A stretch of DNA of 49,940 bases from a virus, in IMG/VR virus record IMGVR_UViG_3300047550_005036, positions 1 through 49,940 of that record; one strand, 5' to 3'. The notes beneath the pieces are model-generated. The model searched no databases. It had not been told where the DNA came from and saw only the letters and a program-made list of their open reading frames with translations. Both the position numbers and the translations under genes were made by a program. This document shows, piece after piece, positions 5,487-9,648 of the stretch; positions within the stretch are counted from its first letter, which is position 1; each line of letters starts with the position of its first letter.

Positions 5487-5545
5487 GGCACAAGGGGGGA
5501 CTGAGATCCCCCCGAACCTGCCGCCGATGCTGTAGGATGAACAAG
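5487..5545 (+). promoter_or_regulatory. Box/hairpin/-10 start cassette for the 5563-5805 gene
   Basis: Box 5487, perfect 7-bp hairpin GGGGGGA/TCCCCCC (5494-5513), -10 TAGGAT 5533-5538, six bases, inferred start G5545 in GTCAACC. Here the box lies 46 rather than 36 bases before the -10, a shift of about one helical turn. Confidence 0.6.
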
Positions 5546-5562
5546 TCAACCACACCGCTCCC

Positions 5563-5805
5563 ATGATTCCTGATCCTTCCCAGGCAACCGCCATCCTGAA
5601 CCGTTGCGACTGCCACACCGTCGCCGCTGCTACTCTCCCGGTTTGGGAGCGTATTGTCAACGATCTCTCAGTTCCTCCAGACCTTTATGATAAAGTCGAG
5701 GATCTGATTGCGATTCTGGAATACATCGAAGGTTGGCAACCTTCGGATGCTGACATAATCGCCGCGAACAGTTGCGGAACAGCATGGCACGATGGTTGCC
5801 GCTGA
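5563..5805 (+). CDS. Hypothetical protein (80 aa)
   Basis: Unrecognised. Helix-rich (ATLPVWERIVNDL, YDKVEDLIAILEYIE) with Cys pairs at both ends (RCDCHTV and SCGTAWHDGC), which could form a metal site or disulfide. It starts 18 bases past its inferred transcript start and is followed closely by a Rho-independent terminator, so it looks like a complete one-gene unit. Confidence 0.7.
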   Translation: MIPDPSQATAILNRCDCHTVAAATLPVWERIVNDLSVPPDLYDKVEDLIAILEYIEGWQPSDADIIAANSCGTAWHDGCR

Positions 5806-5817
5806 TTGATTATACTT

Positions 5818-5843
5818 AAGGGGGGCAACTTCGCCCCTTTTTT
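5818..5843 (+). terminator. Rho-independent terminator
   Basis: Stem AAGGGGGGC / GCCCCTTTT with loop AACTTC, and a run of six T. Same general design as the terminators at 6689, 8656 and 9416. Confidence 0.85.
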
Positions 5844-5847
5844 GTAT

Positions 5848-5868
5848 ACTTTTTTTGTTAAAAAAAGT
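5848..5868. terminator. Perfect A/T hairpin (possible bidirectional terminator)
   Basis: ACTTTTTTT / AAAAAAAGT, nine perfect pairs with a three-base loop, directly after the preceding terminator. The T run can serve transcription from the left, and the A run becomes a T run for transcription from the right. Confidence 0.4.
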
Positions 5869-5988
5869 TTGCAGGGTCGGTGTCGATCATTGTCGTCTAC
5901 AGTGCTACCCCGCACCTCTGCTGATTGTCCCCATAGTCTACAGGCACCCCAGACCCATCCGACCGCCACAGTGGACAGTTCCACAAGT

Positions 5989-6036
5989 GGCACAACCTGG
6001 TGGCACAGCGTCCCGTTTGCCCCCATACTGGTATCA
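5989..6036 (+). promoter_or_regulatory. Box/-10 start cassette for the winged-helix gene
   Basis: GGCACA box at 5989 and again at 6002, -10 CATACT 6024-6029, six bases, inferred start A6036 in AGTTCACC. No strong hairpin here and no -35 consensus. The leader matches the 4810 gene's leader base for base up to the ATG. Confidence 0.65.
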
Positions 6037-6054
6037 GTTCACCACACCACTCCG

Positions 6055-6309
6055 ATGAACTTCTCCGCTCTCACCCGCATCGCCGTCCGCTCCTCCCTGA
6101 TTCAGAACGGTCCCCAGACCTGCAGCGACCTTGTGCGCGGCATGGGTCTGGACCCGAAGCGCCACAAGGGCACCATTCACGCCGTGATGGTCGATCTGGA
6201 GCGTGATGGCGTTCTGAGCGCCACCCGTGCTAAGAACGGCAAGCGTGATCTGTGGCGCATCGCCGTGATCCGCAAGCGGGACCGCCTGATCGCCGCCCTG
6301 ATCGGTTGA
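6055..6309 (+). CDS. Putative winged-helix DNA-binding protein (84 aa)
   Basis: After MNFSALTRIAV comes a helix-turn-helix-like stretch (SLIQNGPQTCSDLVRGMGL, then KGTIHAVMVDLERDGVL) and a basic beta-wing (SATRAKNGKRDLWRIAV). The arrangement of helix, LxRDGxL and then a basic wing is typical of small MarR-like or RepA-like winged helices. It could be the regulator of the shared promoter cassettes or of the TCGACGAG sites, but this is inference. ATG 6055 is 19 bases after the inferred start. The reading frame is unusually G+C-rich compared with late genes. A perfect 8-bp hairpin follows the stop. Confidence 0.65.
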   Translation: MNFSALTRIAVRSSLIQNGPQTCSDLVRGMGLDPKRHKGTIHAVMVDLERDGVLSATRAKNGKRDLWRIAVIRKRDRLIAALIG

Positions 6310-6316
6310 ACCCTAC

Positions 6317-6340
6317 AGGGGCGCTCTGCGCCCCTTCCTA
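6317..6340 (+). terminator. Hairpin between 6055 and 6343 genes
   Basis: Perfect stem AGGGGCGC / GCGCCCCT (6317-6324 with 6328-6335), three-base loop. Only a weak T tail follows, so partial termination or mRNA protection is possible. Confidence 0.6.
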
Positions 6341-6342
6341 CC

Positions 6343-6510
6343 ATGCTCAACGCTCTCACCCGTGCCCGCCATCCTTCCTACCACCGCGCCACCATGCTGC
6401 GCCTTCTGATCGCTGCTCTGCTGCTCTACTGGTTCTGGGAACCGATCCGCCCGATCCGCACTGTGACGGGTGAGGCACTGTCCACCGCCGCCCACATCAT
6501 TCGCCGCTGA
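6343..6510 (+). CDS. Small membrane protein (55 aa)
   Basis: Opens MLNALTRARHPSYHRA (basic), then a hydrophobic segment MLRLLIAALLLYWFW (residues 18-32), then EPIRPIRTVTGEAL and a helix to the end. One membrane span or a membrane anchor is likely. A second in-frame ATG at residue 18 begins exactly at the hydrophobic stretch, so two forms, as in dual-start phage holins, are conceivable; this is speculation. It sits 8 bases after the hairpin following the winged-helix gene, with which it probably shares a transcript. Confidence 0.55.
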   Translation: MLNALTRARHPSYHRATMLRLLIAALLLYWFWEPIRPIRTVTGEALSTAAHIIRR

Positions 6511-6515
6511 CCCTG

Positions 6516-6528
6516 TAGACTTCTATCA
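6516..6528 (+). promoter_or_regulatory. -10 and start element for the 6547-6681 gene
   Basis: -10 TAGACT 6516-6521, six bases, inferred start A6528 in AGTTCACC, ATG 19 bases on. The upstream box and hairpin of the other cassettes are missing because this element directly abuts the preceding gene. Confidence 0.5.
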
Positions 6529-6546
6529 GTTCACCACCACTGAACC

Positions 6547-6681
6547 ATGACCTACGCTTTCACTGACGATCTGCAGATTGAAGAGTACATCCCCACTGAG
6601 GATGATTGGGCATCCTATTATGAGGACGATCAGGCACTGGAAGCATACTCTCTGGAGTGTGCATTCGGTCCCGAAGAGTGA
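6547..6681 (+). CDS. Very acidic peptide (44 aa)
   Basis: Reads MTYAFTDDLQIEEYIPTEDD, then WASYYEDDQALEAYS and ends FGPEE. Highly acidic and aromatic with no basic residues. The composition resembles small phage inhibitors that bind basic host protein surfaces, but no homology is recognised. The start lies 19 bases past an AGTTCACC element, and a strong terminator follows 8 bases after the stop, so it reads as a real short gene. Confidence 0.6.
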   Translation: MTYAFTDDLQIEEYIPTEDDWASYYEDDQALEAYSLECAFGPEE

Positions 6682-6688
6682 TACAAAC

Positions 6689-6714
6689 AGGGGGGCAATT
6701 GCCTCCCTTTTTTT
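6689..6714 (+). terminator. Rho-independent terminator
   Basis: GGGGGGCAATTGCCTCCC followed by seven T. The arms pair with one G-T; a member of the C/A-loop terminator family of this region. Confidence 0.85.
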
Positions 6715-6816
6715 ATACCTAACTCCACCAAAAAAAGGTTCTACCTCCAGGCTAGCACGTCCCCCGGCCACCTGGTCAAGCCCCTGACCCATAAGCATTC
6801 CTGATCGTTCAACCCC

Positions 6817-6852
6817 TTGACTCTGGTGCCGTTTGCGCCCATACTGATCTCA
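6817..6852 (+). promoter_or_regulatory. Sigma70-like promoter for the 6873-7127 gene
   Basis: -35 TTGACT 6817-6822, exact 17-base spacer, -10 CATACT 6840-6845, six bases, inferred start A6852 in AGTTCACACC. This member has a good -35 but lacks the GGCACAA box and the hairpin, which supports the box or hairpin substituting for the -35 elsewhere. Confidence 0.75.
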
Positions 6853-6872
6853 GTTCACACCACACCACTCCG

Positions 6873-7127
6873 ATGAACTTCTCCGCTCTGACCTTCTCTG
6901 ATCACGGTGTCATCAAAGGTGCCACACATGCCCACCACATCTTTGAGAATGGTTGGGAGATTTCTGTAGTTGCGGGACCGAAGAATTGCGGTCTTCATGG
7001 TAACATCGACCACGATACCTTTGAGGTTGCTATCATCCGCCCCAATGGTAACATGTTGAAGGATGTTATCAACTGGCAGACTCCAGTTCAGATCACCACC
7101 ATGATGCGCCTGATTGCGATGCTGTGA
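6873..7127 (+). CDS. Hypothetical protein (84 aa)
   Basis: Starts MNFSALTFSDHGVIKG, sharing the first seven residues with the winged-helix protein at 6055, then GWEISVVAGPKNCG and DTFEVAIIRPNG, a strand-rich core, and a helical end. The shared opening codons continue the shared leader and point to duplication of a whole start module. ATG 6873 is 21 bases after the inferred start. Function unknown. Confidence 0.7.
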   Translation: MNFSALTFSDHGVIKGATHAHHIFENGWEISVVAGPKNCGLHGNIDHDTFEVAIIRPNGNMLKDVINWQTPVQITTMMRLIAML

Positions 7128-7140
7128 CAATCCGTTAAGT

Positions 7141-7190
7141 GTCACAAGGGGATCGGCAACGGTCCCCACCGATCCCTTAGACTTCTCTCA
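7141..7190 (+). promoter_or_regulatory. Box/alternative-hairpin/-10 start cassette for the 7210-7332 gene
   Basis: Box variant GTCACAA at 7141, -10 TAGACT 7178-7183, six bases, inferred start A7190 in AGTTCACACC. Two mutually exclusive hairpins are possible: GGGGA 7148-7152 with TCCCC 7163-7167, or GGGATCGG 7149-7156 with CCGATCCC 7169-7176. Confidence 0.6.
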
Positions 7191-7209
7191 GTTCACACCA
7201 CACCACTCT

Positions 7210-7332
7210 ATGACTCTGAACATCGCCTGCAGCATCGCCACCCGTCAGATCGTATGGGTCCGCAATGGTGCTAAGATTCAGTCTGGTTCCGCTCATGTAT
7301 GGGCGGCACTGGGTCGCAAAGGGCGCCTCTGA
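7210..7332 (+). CDS. Basic peptide (40 aa)
   Basis: Reads MTLNIACSIATRQIVWVRNG and ends WAALGRKGRL; basic and beta-like, unrecognised. Start 20 bases after the inferred transcript start. The in-frame upstream ATG at 7114 lies in the preceding gene and is rejected. The stop is followed by a TACAAT -10-like element for the next gene. Confidence 0.5.
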   Translation: MTLNIACSIATRQIVWVRNGAKIQSGSAHVWAALGRKGRL

Positions 7333-7337
7333 TCTGA

Positions 7338-7387
7338 TACAATACGGGAGGGTCCGGACGGACTCCTCCCCCCCCCCAATTATCATC
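7338..7387 (+). promoter_or_regulatory. -10-like element, hairpin and ten-C run ahead of the 7388 gene
   Basis: TACAAT at 7338-7343, then a hairpin between GGGAGG near 7346 and CCTCCC near 7365, then a run of ten C (7368-7377), 10 bases from the ATG. No -35 is evident. The C run is unusual for this genome. Confidence 0.4.
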
Positions 7388-7576
7388 ATGCAAACTATTC
7401 TCACCCCCCAAGAAATCGCCCAGTTGGTTACTACTGGAATGGTTGAATTGACCGATGATCTTATCATTCGCATGGAGCAATTCTGCGATCTTGTTGATGA
7501 GAAACTGTCCGAATCTTATGAGGATTCTGATTGGTACAATGATCCGAATTGCGTGATGTCAAAGCATCATTATTGA
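7388..7576 (+). CDS. Acidic hypothetical protein (62 aa)
   Basis: Opens MQTILTPQEIAQLVTTGMVE, helix-rich, acidic, ending NCVMSKHHY. Unrecognised. ATG 7388 is preferred because the in-frame ATG at 7265 runs through the preceding gene and the C run. It lies just upstream of the three TCTCGACGAGA tandem repeats. Confidence 0.6.
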   Translation: MQTILTPQEIAQLVTTGMVELTDDLIIRMEQFCDLVDEKLSESYEDSDWYNDPNCVMSKHHY

Positions 7577-7591
7577 TCTAGTCTAGATTAC

Positions 7592-7681
7592 ATCTCGACG
7601 AGATCGCACATCATTCATACAATCTCGACGAGATCGCACATCATTCATACAATCTCGACGAGATCGCACATCATTCAATAC
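7592..7681 (+). repeat. Operator-like locus 2: three tandem 30-bp repeats with ATCTCGACGAGAT
   Basis: The inverted repeat ATCTCGACGAGAT starts at 7592, 7622 and 7652, a strict 30-bp period, with identical CGCACATCATTCA in each unit. Upstream lies the palindrome ATCTAGTCTAGAT (7577-7589) and downstream TCATCAACTAGATT (7685-7698), the same 14 bases found at locus 1 (3662-3675). The period is about three helical turns, placing all inverted repeats on one face of the DNA. Both loci end shortly before a gene start. Confidence 0.75.
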
Positions 7682-7700
7682 ACATTCATCAACTAGATTC

Positions 7701-7865
7701 ATGCACAATAATCAACAACAAATCAATTCAATTAGTTTCACAATTAAATACCAAACTCCATACAATTCTTGTGAATGGAGAACACAATCATTCACATCAT
7801 TGGAGGAAGCACAAAGAATGGTAACATTCTACAGGTCTTGTGGAAGTCCTGCAGAGTTAGTATAA
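7701..7865 (+). CDS. Hypothetical protein (54 aa)
   Basis: Reads MHNNQQQINSISFTIKYQTP and ends MVTFYRSCGSPAELV. The pattern of a strand, EWRTQSFTSLEEAQRMV helix, and SCGSPAEL end looks like a small folded protein and resembles cyanophage small proteins I have seen (memory only). The frame starts right behind the TCTCGACGAGA tandem repeats, suggesting regulation through them. Its last 24 coding bases are part of the outer left arm of the large inverted repeat. Confidence 0.65.
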   Translation: MHNNQQQINSISFTIKYQTPYNSCEWRTQSFTSLEEAQRMVTFYRSCGSPAELV

Positions 7866-8025
7866 AGAATAGAATGAAGAATAAAGAATGAAAGTATAAA
7901 GAACTAACTCAGGATTGAATGTAATTTATTGTCAGTGGTGTGGTTTATTCTTTACATTCAGTCCTGTCTTAGTTCTTTATACTTTACACTGGTTGAGTTC
8001 TTTATACAAACTCTGCCAGGATTCC
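7842..8025. repeat. Large nested inverted repeat (about 184 bp)
   Basis: Inner arms 7891-7924 and 7952-7985 are 34 bases each, differing at three positions (one would be a G-T pair), around a 27-base centre. Outer arms 7842-7869 and 7998-8025 are 28 bases, matching except for one substitution and two compensating one-base indels. The outer left arm includes the end of the 7701 gene. Possible roles: a transcript barrier, a cruciform or replication site, or a remnant of inverted duplication. Confidence 0.8.
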
Positions 8026-8071
8026 CCTCTCCTCCCGCCCTCCAGCGTAGGTATGGGTGCCCTGTGGTTCT

Positions 8072-8162
8072 GTATCGGTTGCTACAGTTTGGCGGATTCG
8101 ACCCATAAGCGTTGCTGATAAGATGAGTTTGCCGTTTGGTATCGGTTGCTACCGTTTGGGGG
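8072..8162 (+). repeat. Imperfect 24-base direct repeat
   Basis: Copies 8072-8095 and 8139-8162 share GTATCGGTTGCTAC, then GTTTGG and GG, with two mismatches. The 67-base period lies in non-coding DNA. Confidence 0.65.
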
Positions 8163-8320
8163 TTGCGGGATCGGATGCTGGCGGTTACAGTGAGCGGAGC
8201 GAACCTTGAAAACCGAATAGCAGGATCGGGCGGTGCCGAAGGCATCGCGGGCGATGGGTCGGGCGGGTTCTACCGTCGCGCCGATTCTGCTGTTTCATAA
8301 CTTAAGTTTCGCCATTTAGT

Positions 8321-8331
8321 TACACTTTCAC
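8321..8331 (+). promoter_or_regulatory. TACACTTTCAC start motif of the 8338 gene
   Basis: TACACTTTCAC ends 6 bases before ATG 8338. The same motif precedes ATG 8711 and ATG 8934. If TACACT is a -10, the transcript would start within about 5 bases of the ATG, nearly leaderless. Confidence 0.4.
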
Positions 8332-8337
8332 AGTCCC

Positions 8338-8646
8338 ATGACTATCCTTGTCGGACAAGTTGAAACTCTCATGCCTGAACTTTTGCAGGCAATGAGTGAT
8401 GCAGACGCTGCTAAAAAGCGCGTTGATGATCTCAAAGCGCAAATGATTGCGCTGATTGAAGAACCTCAAACGGTCAAAACTTGCTGGGGTTCGGTTACGC
8501 TCAACAACGGAAGGCGCACTGTCAAAGTAACTGACAAGGCGCTAAATGCTCAGATTACACTACTTAAAGAGAATGGAATCTCCGAAGGTAAGTGTCAAGA
8601 ATCGGTGAGCGATCCGTTCATCACGGTCCGCAAGTTGGACCGCTGA
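8338..8646 (+). CDS. Coiled-coil hypothetical protein (102 aa)
   Basis: N-terminal half is helical and likely coiled coil (residues 8-42, with SDADAAKKRVDDLKAQMIAL), followed by a strand-rich part (WGSVTLNNGRRTVKVTD) and a second helix, ending ITVRKLDR. The layout of coiled coil then small beta domain recalls phage Gp157-like proteins, but I see no decisive motif. Preceded by TACACTTTCAC and followed by a perfect terminator, so it is its own unit. Confidence 0.7.
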   Translation: MTILVGQVETLMPELLQAMSDADAAKKRVDDLKAQMIALIEEPQTVKTCWGSVTLNNGRRTVKVTDKALNAQITLLKENGISEGKCQESVSDPFITVRKLDR

Positions 8647-8655
8647 GTTACACTT

Positions 8656-8682
8656 AGGGAGGCACAATCGCCTCCCTATTCT
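8656..8682 (+). terminator. Rho-independent terminator
   Basis: Perfect 8-bp stem AGGGAGGC / GCCTCCCT (8656-8663 with 8670-8677), loop ACAATC, then ATTCTTT. Confidence 0.8.
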
Positions 8683-8696
8683 TTCCACTTTCACCC

Positions 8697-8710
8697 TACA
8701 CTTTCACGCC
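8697..8710 (+). promoter_or_regulatory. TACACTTTCACGCC start motif of the 8711 gene
   Basis: Directly abuts ATG 8711; identical to the 14 bases before ATG 8934. A degenerate tandem copy (CCACTTTCACC) lies just upstream. Confidence 0.4.
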
Positions 8711-8896
8711 ATGATGACACTTTCTCTCTGCGATGAGCGTATAGTTTATGAAGCAATCTTCCGCCATGTTGAACACTTAGCGGAACAGAATTGGGGCAGT
8801 TCCGATTCTATTCTGGCAGCAAAAGTTGCCGCCGATTGCTTCCCTAAACTCGGGTATCCTGTGCCCCATTGGATCGCTGTTCTGGCACAATCCTGA
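8711..8896 (+). CDS. Hypothetical protein (61 aa)
   Basis: Reads MMTLSLCDERIVYEAIFRHV, then helices up to VPHWIAVLAQS. Helical, soluble, unrecognised. Starts with a tandem ATGATG; either Met could be used. Abuts the TACACTTTCACGCC motif, with no Shine-Dalgarno. Confidence 0.6.
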   Translation: MMTLSLCDERIVYEAIFRHVEHLAEQNWGSSDSILAAKVAADCFPKLGYPVPHWIAVLAQS

Positions 8897-8905
8897 TCAG
8901 TTAGT

Positions 8906-8933
8906 TACACTTTCACCCCTACACTTTCACGCC
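8906..8933 (+). promoter_or_regulatory. Tandem TACACTTTCAC motifs before a 14-codon open frame
   Basis: TACACTTTCACCCC at 8906 and TACACTTTCACGCC at 8920, a 14-base period, then ATG 8934. Confidence 0.45.
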
Positions 8934-8978
8934 ATGGGGAGACAATCCTCCCCCTTTCTTTTCACAAACCACACCTAA
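8934..8978 (+). other. Possible leader peptide or gene remnant (14 codons)
   Basis: ATG 8934 follows exactly the same 14-base motif as ATG 8711 but opens only 14 codons (MGRQSSPFLFTNHT). The frame runs through the terminator hairpin at 8936-8953. It may be a regulatory short open frame for the 8989 gene, or the scar of a lost gene. Confidence 0.3.
8936..8960 (+). terminator. Rho-independent terminator
   Basis: GGGGAG / CTCCCC (8936-8941 with 8948-8953), loop ACAATC as in the terminator at 8656, then a T-rich tail. Confidence 0.7.
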
Positions 8979-8988
8979 GGTAAGCATC

Positions 8989-9408
8989 ATGCGCCATCCC
9001 ATCATCCGCCACAACGCCCGCCCCGCCTATTCTTTCGCTGGCATCGTTAACGCAATCGAGGAAGCACAGAATCGGGGACTGAAACGCATCACGATGCGTT
9101 TCGCAGACTTTATCGTCAAACCCTCCAAGTATCAGGGCAAGATGTATGTTTTCTCCCACGATAAAGAGATCAATCAGTGGGGAACTCTCTCCAACATTTA
9201 TCTGGGTTGGATCACTGCAACTGAGACCAATCTGGGTGAGGTTGCACTCATTCAGCGTGTGCAATCCGTCGCCGCTGATCCTTACGCCGCTGCTAAACTC
9301 TATGGGCAGAAGACAGGGAACTGCTCATGTTGCGGTCGTGAGCTAACCAATGCCCTTTCAATCGAACTGGGGATTGGTCCTATCTGCAGGGAGAAGTTCG
9401 GACTCTAA
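8989..9408 (+). CDS. DUF6011-type zinc-binding protein (139 aa)
   Basis: The C-terminus (residues 108-139) has GNCSCCGRELTNALS and then GIGPICREKFGL, the CxxCGRxLxxxxSxxxGxGPxCxxK pattern of DUF6011, a small probable zinc-binding domain common in phage proteins. The first 100 residues form an alpha/beta region (YSFAGIVNAIEEAQ; ITMRFADFIVKP; WGTLSNIYLGWI). Such proteins are thought to bind nucleic acid, but this is not shown. A fair ribosome site (AAGGTAAG) lies 6 bases before the ATG. It is the last gene of the G+C-rich region. Confidence 0.75.
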   Translation: MRHPIIRHNARPAYSFAGIVNAIEEAQNRGLKRITMRFADFIVKPSKYQGKMYVFSHDKEINQWGTLSNIYLGWITATETNLGEVALIQRVQSVAADPYAAAKLYGQKTGNCSCCGRELTNALSIELGIGPICREKFGL

Positions 9409-9415
9409 GGTATAC

Positions 9416-9443
9416 CGGGGGAGGCGCAATCCTCCCCCCTTTC
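9416..9443 (+). terminator. Rho-independent terminator after the DUF6011 gene
   Basis: GGGGGAGG / CCTCCCCC (9417-9424 with 9431-9438), loop CGCAAT, then a T-rich stretch. Confidence 0.75.
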
Positions 9444-9445
9444 TA

Positions 9446-9509
9446 TTCGTTCGTGATCGACAGTTAGGTATACTCTGCCGCCTCATTCGTTCGTTCGTGT
9501 TTGACAGTT
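9446..9509 (+). repeat. Direct repeat TTCGTTCGTG...GACAGTT
   Basis: TTCGTTCGTGATCGACAGTT (9446-9465) recurs as TTCGTTCGTGTTTGACAGTT at about 9490-9509. The second copy carries TTGACA (9501-9506), and a TATATC lies 20 bases after it, too far for a standard promoter; TATACT at 9468-9473 follows the first copy. Confidence 0.6.
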
Positions 9510-9539
9510 GTTGTGCGGTGCGGCGGTATATCTAGCGGA

Positions 9540-9648
9540 TCCATGGTCGGATATAAAAACCCAACACTACCCTAACCTACAAAGTGTTACCCAAGGGCAC
9601 TAAAAATATAAAAATTCATATATAAAATTAAAGTTTATATACACTCAG
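9540..9648 (+). other. Junction from G+C-rich to A+T-rich DNA
   Basis: Base composition changes abruptly between the G+C-rich sequence ending near 9540 and the A+T-rich stretch from about 9600 on. Contains an AACACT/AGTGTT pairing (9563-9588) and an A+T-rich run directly before ATG 9649. No tRNA or integrase is visible at the junction. Confidence 0.6.

Larger units (their letters stand above)
8026..8337 (+). other. G+C-rich non-coding stretch
   Basis: No credible gene. It contains an imperfect 24-base direct repeat (GTATCGGTTGCTAC and following, 8072-8095 and 8139-8162), a short GCGGTGCC/GGCATCGC hairpin near 8227-8247, and a segment around 8100 (GACCCATAAGC) that also occurs near 6786. I looked for a tRNA cloverleaf and saw none. 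The base composition is clearly higher in G+C than the preceding inverted repeat. Confidence 0.5.

Noticed and set aside
7592-7681. CRISPR-like array of 30-base units
   Set aside because: The whole 30-base unit is repeated with no variable spacers, and only three copies exist; it is a tandem operator-like repeat.
7915-8118. 67-codon plus-strand frame (hydrophobic, Cys-rich) in the inverted repeat
   Set aside because: It lies within the palindrome arms and centre, without a ribosome site or start motif; its hydrophobicity follows from the T-rich right arm.
7958-8245. 95-codon minus-strand frame in the non-coding stretch
   Set aside because: Low-information composition, no ribosome site, and it crosses the direct repeats and an inverted-repeat arm.
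8026-8300. tRNA gene
   Set aside because: No acceptor stem, D/T-loop consensus or CCA-compatible cloverleaf could be assembled; CCCATAAG alone is not enough.
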